Assembly (NCBI GenBank): GCA_021292165.1
Contig: CM037878.1
Location: 12,644,471 to 12,708,470, forward strand
DNA: 64,000 bases
Direction of reading: 5' to 3'
DNA from: Shinisaurus crocodilurus
Lineage: Eukaryota; Chordata; Lepidosauria; Squamata; Shinisauridae
Part shown: piece by piece, positions 54,708 through 64,000 of the stretch
How positions within the stretch are numbered: position 1 is the first letter of the stretch
Layout of the letters: every line of letters starts with the position of its first letter
Position numbers and translations under genes: made by a program
Notes under the pieces: generated by a model
What the model was told of the DNA's origin: nothing
Seen by the model: only the letters and a program-made list of their open reading frames with translations
Databases searched by the model: none

Positions 54708-57700
54708 ATGCCAGGCTTGTACTGCCTGCCAGCCTGGACCGCCCTTCCTCTGCAGAGCTCATGTGTGAAGGCCTGTGCCAATGGGTATTCCCTGGGACTC
54801 ACTGCTCACCTTACTTACATCAACCTGGAGCAGCAGCCTGTGGAAGGTAAGAGCTTTTTGGAGCTTCACTGGCAGGTTATGTATGCCTGAATGAACAGTA
54901 GATGATGCTGTTCCTGATTTAACAGGTACTATGTTAGTTCTTGACCCTTTCTTTTTGTGCTGCTTCAGGTGCATAGCTCCTGTTGGCAAACACATAGTTT
55001 ATGATACAGGGATGGACTACTACTTTGTTGAGGTAGGGCTCATTGCTCAGTGGTAGAGCATGTGCTTTGCATGCAGGTTCATTGACCAGCTTCTCCAAGT
55101 AAGGCTAGGAAATAATCCTGCCTGAAACCCTGGAGAGCCTCTGCCAGTCAGTGTCAACAATACTGAGTTGGATGGACCAATGGCCTGACTCAGTTATAAA
55201 AGGCAGTTTCCCGTGTTCCTATCAGCCGTCACTCATAGACCTTTTCCGGGAAGTCTTCATTCCTGAAGAGACCAGCAGCAGACTCTTCTGGGTACAGGCA
55301 GGGCTTTTTTTCTGGTGGAACTCACCGGAACGGAGTTCCAGCACCTTTTCTTCTATTAATTGCATTACAATTTAATCGCCATCTACTCCCGAGGAAATGT
55401 AATCCAAGAGTTACGGTACCCTTTTCTCCAGAAAAAAAGCACTGGGTGTACAGGTATATCTGTACCCTTAATTTGTGGTAGAATTAAGATGATTTACAAT
55501 AGCTGTGTGGATGAAGCGGAGGTTTCTTGCCCCGTATGGGGCTGGATGACATTTTCTACCCATCTATGATAGTTATAGCAAGGAGATGAATGAATGCAAG
55601 CGGGGGGGGGACTATCGTTTGGGGATCAGCCCAGCCTGGCTTCTTTTGCACAGGAGTATTCGTTTATCCTCTGGAGGAATCAGAGGTGGTCTCCAGTTTT
55701 GAAGCTGTGACAGGAAGCAGAACCTACACCTTCCAGATCCAGAACCGACCCCGGGTGGAGGACTGCTGCCTTGACTGCTCTGCAAGTTGGAACCAGCCAC
55801 TACACTGCCCTAACGGTTGGTTGTGTGGTAACATGTCCTTGCAGTGCCCTGTCCTTGGTGCTGCTGAAATTACGGTAATAGCCATGTGGGACTGGAACCA
55901 AAGACTCCGGCTCAGGGTGGAGTCAAATAAGCAGTTTCTTTGTGTGGAAGAGTTGCCAAAGGTGATTTCCCTCTTTTGTTTCCACATGATAAAGTGACCA
56001 ACTTCTGGCTCCAAGAGCACTTATTCCTAGGCTAGAGCTAAAGGCCGGTTAGAGTGACCCATTAGACAGCTGGAATAGCTTTAAAGCAGCCTTCCCCAAC
56101 CGGGTGCCCTCCAGATGTATTGGACTACAAGTCCCATCACCCCAGCCTGTGCAGCCAAAGGCCACGATGGCAGGGGATGATGAGATATGTAGTCAAACAC
56201 ATCTGGAGGGCACCCGGTTGGAATACTGAGGGCTTGGAGCCCGTGTTTGTTTTTTTAATCGTGTTTTGGGGAAAGGGTCAAAGTGAAGAGTTCTGGCTTC
56301 AACTGAGTCACAAGGAGCAAAAGAAGGAAAATGGCTCTGAGCATTTCAGACACTGGATATAATAGGACAGATATTGAATGGACCCAAATCCAGTCACCCG
56401 ATGCTTCTCAATAATTGCTGCCAGCCATGCTTGAATTTCGGAAGCCTCTGTCTGGCGACTGTACTTAACGCCAATTTCAGGCAACACCCTGGAGGTATCC
56501 AACTCTAAATCCACAGCTTTTAGCCTAACCCTCCTCTGTTTGCCAAGAGTATGCAGAAGGGCTGGGATGTAAATACAACGTCAAGAAGCTTCCGTGAAAT
56601 AATAAATAGGAATATTTAGAGTGATTCCCCCACCAGCCCTTTGTGATTTTCCCATCCCAGTGGTAGCGTTCACATGGAACAGGAGGCAAGGGCTATGGGT
56701 GATTCTAGTCTTCCCTTTGCTCTGTGGCCGTAGAGACGTGGCTTTTAGACTCTGGCGTAGAGAAGGTAGTAGCCTTCCCCATGACCATGAGTGTGTCCAT
56801 GGCACCTTCCTAACTTCCTCCTCTCTGCCTTCTGCCTAGGTCACTTGATCCTTGATGAAGACTTAGCTCATTCTACTTTCATCATCAGCATGGTGATTCC
56901 CCCACCAGCCCTTTGTGATTTTCCCATCCCAGTGGTAGCGTTCACATGGAACAGGAAGCAAGGGCTATGGGTGATTCTAGTCTTCCCTTTGCTCTGTGGG
57001 TAGAGATGTGTGGCTTTTAGACTCTGGCGTAGAGAAGGTAGTAGCCTTCCCCATGACCATGAGTGTGTCCATGGCACCTTCCTAACTTCCTCCTCTCTGC
57101 CTTCTGCCCAGGTCACTTGATCCTTGATGAAGACTTAGCTCATTCTACTTTCATCATCAGCATGGTGATTCCCCCACCAGCCCTTTGTGATTTTCCCATC
57201 CCAGTGGTAGCGTTCACATGGAACAGGAAGCAAGGGCTATGGGTGATTCTAGTCTTCCCTTTGCTCTGTGGGTAGAGACGTGGCTTTTAGACTCTGGCGT
57301 AGAGAAGGTAGTAGCCTTCCCCATGACCATGAGTGTGTCCATGGCACCTTCCTAACTTCCTCCTCTCTGCCTTCTGCCTAGGTCACTTGATCCTTGATGA
57401 AGACTTAGCTCATTCTACTTTCATCATCAGCATGGTGATTCCCCCACCAGCCCTTTGTGATTCTCCCATCCCAGTGGTAGCGTTCACATGGAACAGGAAG
57501 CAAGGGCTATGGGTGATTCTAGTCTTCCCTTTGCTCTGTGGCCGTAGAGATGTGGCTTTTAGACTCTGGCGTAGAGAAGGTAGTAAGCCTTCCCCATGAC
57601 CATGAGTGTGTCCATGGCACCTTCCTAACTTCCTCCTCTCTGCCTTCTGCCTAGGTCACTTGATCCTTGATGAAGACTTAGCTCATTCTACTTTCATCAT

Positions 57701-60700
57701 CAGCATGGTGATTCCCCCACCAGCCCTTTGTGGTTTTCCCATCCCAGTGGTAGCGTTCACATGGAACAGGAAGCAAGGGCTATGGGTGATTCTAGTCTTC
57801 CCTTTGCTCTGTGGGTAGAGACGTGGCTTTTAGACTCTGGCGTAGAGAAGGTAGTAGCCTTCCCCATGACCATGAGTGTGTCCATGGCACCTTCCTAACT
57901 TCCTCCTCTCTGCCTTCTGCCTAGGTCACTTGATCCTTGATGAAGACTTAGCTCATTCTACTTTCATCATCAGCATGGTGATTCCCCCACCAGCCCTTTG
58001 TGATTTTCCCATCCCAGTGGTAGCGTTCACATGGAACAGGAAGCAAGGGCTATGGGTGATTCTAGTCTTCCCTTTGCTCTGTGGCCGTAGAGATGTGGCT
58101 TTTAGACTCTGGCGTAGAGAAGGTAGTAGCCTTCCCCATGACCATGAGTGTGTCCATGGCACCTTCCTAACTTCCTCCTCTCTGCCTTCTGCCTAGGTCA
58201 CTTGATCCTTGATGAAGACTTAGCTCATTCTACTTTCATCATCAGCATGGTGATTCCCCCACCAGCCCTTTGTGATTCTCCCATCCCAGTGGTAGCGTTC
58301 ACATGGAACAGGAAGCAAGGGCTATGGGTGATTCTAGTCTTCCCTTTGCTCTGTGGCCGTAGAGATGTGGCTTTTAGACTCTGGCGTAGAGAAGGTAGTA
58401 GCCTTCCCCATGACCATGAGTGTGTCCATGGCACCTTCCTAACTTCCTCCTCTCTGCCTTCTGCCCAGGTCACTTGATCCTTGATGAAGACTTAGCTCAT
58501 TCTACTTTCATCATCAGCATGGTGATTCCCCCACCAGCCCTTTGTGATTTTCCCATCCCAGTGGTAGCGTTCACATGGAACAGGAAGCAAGGGCTATGGG
58601 TGATTCTAGTCTTCCCTTTGCTCTGTGGGTAGAGATGTGTGGCTTTTAGACTCTGGCGTAGAGAAGGTAGTAGCCTTCCCCATGACCATGAGTGTGTCCA
58701 TGGCACCTTCCTAACTTCCTCCTCTCTGCCTTCTGCCCAGGTCACTTGATCCTTGATGAAGACTTAGCTCATTCTACTTTCATCATCAGCATGGTGATTC
58801 CCCCACCAGCCCTTTGTGATTTTCCCATCCCAGTGGTAGCGTTCACATGGAACAGGAAGCAAGGGCTATGGGTGATTCTAGTCTTCCCTTTGCTCTGTGG
58901 GTAGAGACGTGGCTTTTAGACTCTGGCGTAGAGAAGGTAGTAGCCTTCCCCATGACCATGAGTGTGTCCATGGCACCTTCCTAACTTCCTCCTCTCTGCC
59001 TTCTGCCTAGGTCACTTGATCCTTGATGAAGACTTAGCTCATTCTACTTTCATCATCAGCATGGTGATTCCCCCACCAGCCCTTTGTGATTCTCCCATCC
59101 CAGTGGTAGCGTTCACATGGAACAGGAAGCAAGGGCTATGGGTGATTCTAGTCTTCCCTTTGCTCTGTGGCCGTAGAGATGTGGCTTTTAGACTCTGGCG
59201 TAGAGAAGGTAGTAGCCTTCCCCATGACCATGAGTGTGTCCATGGCACCTTCCTAACTTCCTCCTCTCTGCCTTCTGCCTAGGTCACTTGATCCTTGATG
59301 AAGACTTAGCTCATTCTACTTTCATCATCAGCATGGTGATTCCCCCACCAGCCCTTTGTGATTTTCCCATCCCAGTGGTAGCGTTCACATGGAACAGGAA
59401 GCAAGGGCTATGGGTGATTCTAGTCTTCCCTTTGCTCTGTGGCCGTAGAGATGTGGCTTTTAGACTCTGGCGTAGAGAAGGTAGTAGCCTTCCCCATGAC
59501 CATGAGTGTGTCCATGGCACCTTCCTAACTTCCTCCTCTCTGCCTTCTGCCTAGGTCACTTGATCCTTGATGAAGACTTAGCTCATTCTACTTTCATCAT
59601 CAGCATGGTGATTCCCCCACCAGCCCTTTGTGGTTTTCCCATCCCAGTGGTAGCATTCACATGGAACAGGAAGCAAGGGCTATGGGTGATTCTAGTCTTC
59701 CCTTTGCTCTGTGGGTAGAGACGTGGCTTTTAGACTCTGGCGTAGAGAAGGTAGTAGCCTTCCCCATGACCATGAGTGTGTCCATGGCACCTTCCTAACT
59801 TCCTCCTCTCTGCCTTCTGCCTAGGTCACTTGATCCTTGATGAAGACTTAGCTCATTCTACTTTCATCATCAGCATGGTGATTCCCCCACCAGCCCTTTG
59901 TGATTCTCCCATCCCAGTGGTAGCGTTCACATGGAACAGGAAGCAAGGGCTATGGGTGATTCTAGTCTTCCCTTTGCTCTGTGGCCGTAGAGATGTGGCT
60001 TTTAGACTCTGGCGTAGAGAAGGTAGTAGCCTTCCCCATGACCATGAGTGTGTCCATGGCACCTTCCTAACTTCCTCCTCTCTGCCTTCTGCCTAGGTCA
60101 CTTGATCCTTGATGAAGACTTAGCTCATTCTACTTTCATCATCAGCATGGTGATTCCCCCACCAGCCCTTTGTGGTTTTCCCATCCCAGTGGTAGCGTTC
60201 ACATGGAACAGGAAGCAAGGGCTATGGGTGATTCTAGTCTTCCCTTTGCTCTGTGGGTAGAGACGTGGCTTTTAGACTCTGGCGTAGAGAAGGTAGTAGC
60301 CTTCCCCATGACCATGAGTGTGTCCATGGCGCCTTCCTAACTTCCTCCTCTCTGCCTTCTGCCTAGGTCACTTGATCCTTGATGAAGACTTAGCTCATTC
60401 TACTTTCATCATCAGCATGGTGATTCCCCCACCAGCCCTTTGTGGTTTTCCCATCCCAGTGGTAGCGTTCACATGGAACAGGAAGCAAGGGCTATGGGTG
60501 ATTCTAGTCTTCCCTTTGCTCTGTGGGTAGAGACGTGGCTTTTAGACTCTGGCGTAGAGAAGGTAGTAGCCTTCCCCATGACCATGAGTGTGTCCATGGC
60601 ACCTTCCTAACTTCCTCCTCTCTGCCTTCTGCCTAGGTCACTTGATCCTTGATGAAGACTTAGCTCATTCTACTTTCATCATCAGCATGGTGATTCCCCC

Positions 60701-61668
60701 ACCAGCCCTTTGTGGTTTTCCCATCCCAGTGGTAGCGTTCACATGGAACAGGAGGCAAGGGCTATGGGTGATTCTAGTCTTCCCTTTGCTCTGTGGGTAG
60801 AGACGTGGCTTTTAGACTCTGGCGTAGAGAAGGTAGTAGCCTTCCCCATGACCATGAGTGTGTCCATGGCGCCTTCCTAACTTCCTCCTCTCTGCCTTCT
60901 GCCTAGGTCACTTGATCCTTGATGAAGACTTAGCTCATTCTACTTTCATCATCAGCATGGTGATTCCCCCACCAGCCCTTTGTGGTTTTCCCATCCCAGT
61001 GGTAGCGTTCACATGGAACAGGAAGCAAGGGCTATGGGTGATTCTAGTCTTCCCTTTGCTCTGTGGGTAGAGACGTGGCTTTTAGACTCTGGCGTAGAGA
61101 AGGTAGTAGCCTTCCCCATGACCATGAGTGTGTCCATGGCACCTTCCTAACTTCCTCCTCTCTGCCTTCTGCCTAGGTCACTTGATCCTTGATGAAGACT
61201 TAGCTCATTCTACTTTCATCATCAGCATGGTGATTCCCCCACCAGCCCTTTGTGGTTTTCCCATCCCAGTGGTAGCGTTCACATGGAACAGGAGGCAAGG
61301 GCTATGGGTGATTCTAGTCTTCCCTTTGCTCTGTGGGTAGAGATGTGTGGCTTTTAGACTCTGGTGTAGAGAAGGTAGTAGCCTTCCCCATGACCATGAG
61401 TGTGTCCATGGCACCTTCCTAACTTCCTCCTCTCTGCCTTCTGCCTAGGTCACTTGATCCTTGATGAAGACTTAGCTCATTCTACTTTCATCATCAGCAC
61501 GGGTCCTATTGGGCCTTCGGAAACCTTGACCGTGGTCTTTAGCAGCAGCCAGGAGCTTGCAACCCTGCCGAGTGGAGCATTACGTGTCCTCTTCCCATCT
61601 GTGCTCATGCCTTTCATCGTTTCCATCCCTGAAAGTGAAAGTGAGGCAAGAGGCTTGTGTGACGACAG
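54708..61668 (+). CDS. VWA5B2: von Willebrand factor A domain-containing 5B2, N-terminal part (exons 1-3; continues beyond the window)
   Basis: Three coding exons are visible: 54708-54846, 55654-55815 (or to 55827 with an alternative donor GTAACA) and 61449-61668. Phases agree (1, 1, then 2). The protein begins MPGLYCLPAWTALPLQSSCV and continues into LTYINLEQQPVEGVFVYPLE and EVVSSFEA. This is the VIT domain start typical of VWA5B proteins. Exon 3 encodes GHLILDEDLAHSTF, then SSSQELATLPSGALRVLFPS, and ends at GLCDD. The MPGLYC start, EVV.SFEA and LCDD favour VWA5B2 over its paralogue VWA5B1, as does the presence of PSMD2 nearby (both lie on human 3q27). The first ATG exon seems to start after an acceptor near 54692, so an upstream non-coding exon is likely. 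The VWA domain and the rest are not in the window. Intron 2 contains the tandem array of exon 3 acceptor copies. No function has been firmly established for this protein. Confidence 0.82.
56083..56228. mobile_element. Family C palindromic MITE, VWA5B2 intron 2
   Basis: Inverted arms: CTTCCCCAACCGGGTGCCCT on the left and the complement of CATCTGGAGGGCACCCGGTT on the right, with GGACTACAAGTCCCATCACC inside. It lies about 400 bases before the tandem array. Confidence 0.8.
56621..61499 (+). repeat. Tandem array of 18 units (~271 bp), each with a copy of the VWA5B2 exon 3 splice acceptor
   Basis: Units begin with GTGATTCCCCCACC at 56621, 56893, 57165, 57435, 57708, 57978, 58250, 58522, 58794, 59064, 59336, 59608, 59878, 60150, 60420, 60690, 60960 and 61230. 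Unit length is 270, 272 or 273. Each unit holds intron sequence, a pyrimidine-rich tract, an acceptor (CTGCCTAG, or CTGCCCAG in units 2, 7 and 8) and about 52 bases of exon 3. The 18th copy runs on into the real exon at 61500; the others jump back to the unit start. Identity between units is very high, with few substitutions. Differences cluster at CTGTGGGTAGAGACG versus CTGTGGCCGTAGAGATG, at GATTTT/GATTCT/GGTTTT and at GCACC/GCGCC. Open frames of 70-109 codons seen in the array on both strands are by-products of the repeat. Confidence 0.97.
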
Positions 61669-61821
61669 GTTGGCCCTATGGTGATTCTCATGGCTTTCTC
61701 GGAGTCTCTGCTATATGGGGTGGGGGTTGAGAAGGTTTGGGAGCCACTAATAGCCAGCAAGTAGCCATGGCACGAGTAGGAAATGCGGGGAGAACTGTTA
61801 CACTGACTCATATACAGATTT

Positions 61822-61958
61822 CAGTAGAGTTGGAAGGAGCCTCCAAGGCTATCGAGTCCAACACCCCCTGCTCAATGCAGGAAACTAGAGGAGGGGTCTC
61901 CCATCCAAGTAATAACCAGGCCTGACCCTGCTTAGCTGTCCACGCTCAGACAAGATTC
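61822..61958 (-). mobile_element. 5S-rRNA-derived SINE, antisense, VWA5B2 intron 3
   Basis: GAGTTGGAAGGAGCCTCCAA, CTCAATGCAGGAAACTAGAG, GGTCTCCCATCCAAGTAATA and CCTGACCCTGCTTAGCTGTC; nearly identical to the copy at 16 kb. Confidence 0.9.
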
Positions 61959-62133
61959 TCAACTTGCACTCCAACATCACCATACCTAAACATACCTTGC
62001 GCTGTAGGACACTTTCCCAATATGGTTTCTCACGTCCTAGGTAGCCTTGTTATTTTGGCATCATGCACATCATGCCTGCTGGGTTATCTAGTGAGTAAAT
62101 GCAGAGGAGAAATAGAGAAGGCTTAGGGAACTA

Positions 62134-62158
62134 AGGTGTGTGTGTGTGTGTGTGTGTA
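62134..62158 (+). repeat. (GT)n microsatellite, VWA5B2 intron 3
   Basis: About 12 GT units. Confidence 0.9.
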
Positions 62159-62840
62159 AGGAACTGGAGAGACCTCAGAGAAGGCAAAGGGCTTGAAATA
62201 TGGACTTGAAGAGACTGAAGGTGGTTAGCTTAGAGCACCATTTTGTCCACCATTTTTATTGCGGTCTGTGAGCTGAAGGGCCAAGAGCTTCAGTCAGAGT
62301 GAGAATCCACAGTCCACAAGCCCAGGCAGCAGTGCACACAAGAGTTACTCATTCTCTGGGTATGTGGCACAAATAATAGACTATAGGAGTCTGAGCCACT
62401 TGGAAGCTTGTTGGGAGTCACGTGACCCTGACCCAGCATCTACGCCCTCTATTTCTGATATTCAGAGGCAAGTGCCAGTGCTTCTGTAACAAAATGGCAC
62501 CATTCACGTACAAGAAGAAGGAACTATCAGCAGTATGAGAGGAAACTATCAGCAGTCTTGGAGGAACTCCACAGTTTGCAGAAGCAGAAAAAATATTTTT
62601 TTTTGGGGGGGGGGGGAAGCTCTCAGAGGAGAAAAACCCTAAAAGAGCCCAATGAGGACTAAACGTACCGTACTCAGTGGCCACAGGATGCTGACTGACT
62701 GTTGGGTAGGGGAAGAGAAAACCAGGTGGGGTGGGAAATGGAATGTTGTGGCGAAGGGCATGGCTGACATTGAAACATTGAGCAGGAGCACTCCACACGC
62801 TGCAACGTTCTCTTCCTGGTCCCACTTATATCCTTTAATG

Positions 62841-62975
62841 CAGTATTCTCCAACCTTGGGTCCCCAGATGTTTTTGGCCTACAACTCCCAGCATGCCCCA
62901 GCCAGCTACGCTGGCTGGGGCATGCTGGGAGTTGTAGGCCAAAAACATCTGGGGACCCAAGGTTGGAGAACACTG
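62841..62975. mobile_element. hAT-type palindromic MITE, family A, in VWA5B2 intron 3
   Basis: Inverted-repeat element with CAGTATTCTCCAACC and the matching CAGTGTTCTCCAACC terminus. It is flanked by CTTTAATG and CTTTAATA (7 of 8 identical). Confidence 0.9.
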
Positions 62976-63499
62976 CTTTAATAGAATTTGTACAGAGGCT
63001 GGACTGATGGTTTTAGCATTGCAACCCATGACCCTTTGCCACAGTGGGAGCAGGAAACTGTCTTCTAAACCCACAGACCAGTGTTCAAATCTAGTAGTCA
63101 TCCCCCACCTCCACAAGTCTCTCGTTCTCGAAGGAGCGCCGTTTACATGATCATAATGGGTGTGTTGACATAATGGATTGGGCGGGTCTGAGCAGGGTTC
63201 AGCATGTAGTGAAACCGATGTGCAGTTGCCATAAAAGTGTGCCCAGATCACACCTCAATCCATATTTATCATGCCTTTGTGAAGCTACCAGAATGGGTCT
63301 GTACCGCTAAAGTAAAAACTCTGAAATATATTCCCTGGGTTACATTGTTCTTGTAAATAATGCCCCCCTGTGATAGAATCTACCACGTGGTAGTTAGTTT
63401 TCAGCATTTCTCTTACTGAAAACGAAATATCTCTTTCCAGCATTGTTCTGTCTCTTTCAGAATGTTGGGGTGCATTTATATGGATCTGGGGAACTATGG

Positions 63500-64000
63500 G
63501 GTTATTTATTTATTTACTTATTTATTATATTTATGAATTGCCCATCTGGCCAGACATCCGGCCACTCTGAGCGATGTACAATGCAATAAAATACAGGGAG
63601 TCAGGGACACACACACAGTATAAAACACAATTAAAAATCCTAACCCACCCCATATTCCCGCCTGAAAAGCCACGTTTTTAATGCCCGGTGGAAGCTAATC
63701 AAGGAAGGGGCATGGCGGGGGTCACTGGGGAGAGAGTTCCATAAATTGGGGGCTGCCACAGAAAAGGCCCTCCTCCTAGTCCCCACCAGCCTGGTTTCTC
63801 TGGCTGATGGGACAGGGAGAAGGCCATCCATGGCGGATCTTGTTGAGCGGCCTACTTGATGTTGCTGGAGGCGCTCCTTGAGATATACTGGACCGGAGCC
63901 GTACAGGGTTTTAAAGGTCAACGCCAACACCTTGAATTCGGCTCGGCAAACAACTGGTAGCCAGTGCAATTCTTTGAGCACCGGAGTGATGTGATCACAC
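63500..64000 (-). mobile_element. L2-like LINE 3' end, antisense, cut by the window edge
   Basis: The frame 63981-63640 encodes MLKELHWLPVVCRAEFKVLA, LKERLQQHQVGRSTRSA and LWNSLPSDPRHAPSLISFHR, close to the copy at 2.5-2.9 kb. It ends in a TTTA repeat at 63504-63530. Confidence 0.88.

Noticed and set aside
56791..61414. Series of frames of 69-109 codons on both strands repeated every ~271 bases
   Set aside because: They are the tandem unit translated; the + frames end at the TAG of the next acceptor, and the - frames are shadows.

Overview
The window is nuclear DNA of a vertebrate, most likely a reptile and probably a squamate. Genes are split into many exons with GT/AG introns. The interspersed repeats are CR1 and L2-like LINEs, tRNA-derived and 5S-rRNA-derived SINEs, palindromic hAT-type MITEs and mariner-type MITEs. 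I cannot name the species. Nearly all long open frames outside the exons listed here are repeats, CpG-island artefacts or tandem-repeat artefacts.

Layout: 1-4700 is repeat-rich DNA upstream of the first gene. A CpG-island promoter at about 4700-5300 starts PSMD2 (26S proteasome base subunit Rpn1). This gene is complete on the + strand in 21 coding exons from 4981 to 36150, and it encodes 917 residues. A polyadenylation signal follows at 36261. Its introns hold LINE, SINE and MITE insertions and one almost perfect 107-bp palindrome. From 36.36 to 38.4 kb a hAT-like element lies just past the gene end. From 38.4 to 43.8 kb there is repeat-rich intergenic DNA. At 43.9-44.9 kb there is a second CpG island with four CACGTG E-boxes and a candidate first exon with a splice donor. 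From 45 to 54.7 kb there are more repeats and a 100-N assembly gap. From 54.7 kb to the window edge lies the 5' end of VWA5B2 (VIT/VWA-domain protein), with three coding exons visible.

The most unusual structure is inside VWA5B2. Between coding exons 2 and 3 lies an array of 18 tandem units of about 271 bp (56621-61499). Each unit carries the 3' end of the intron, a complete splice acceptor and the first ~50 bases of exon 3. The real exon 3 therefore follows 17 near-identical decoy acceptors. Other points of interest are two perfect antioxidant-response-type sites in PSMD2 intron 1 (one made by a small deletion in a SINE), a 5S-derived SINE whose tail matches the CR1 3' end in the same window, and several MITE families that share a ZNF143-like core.
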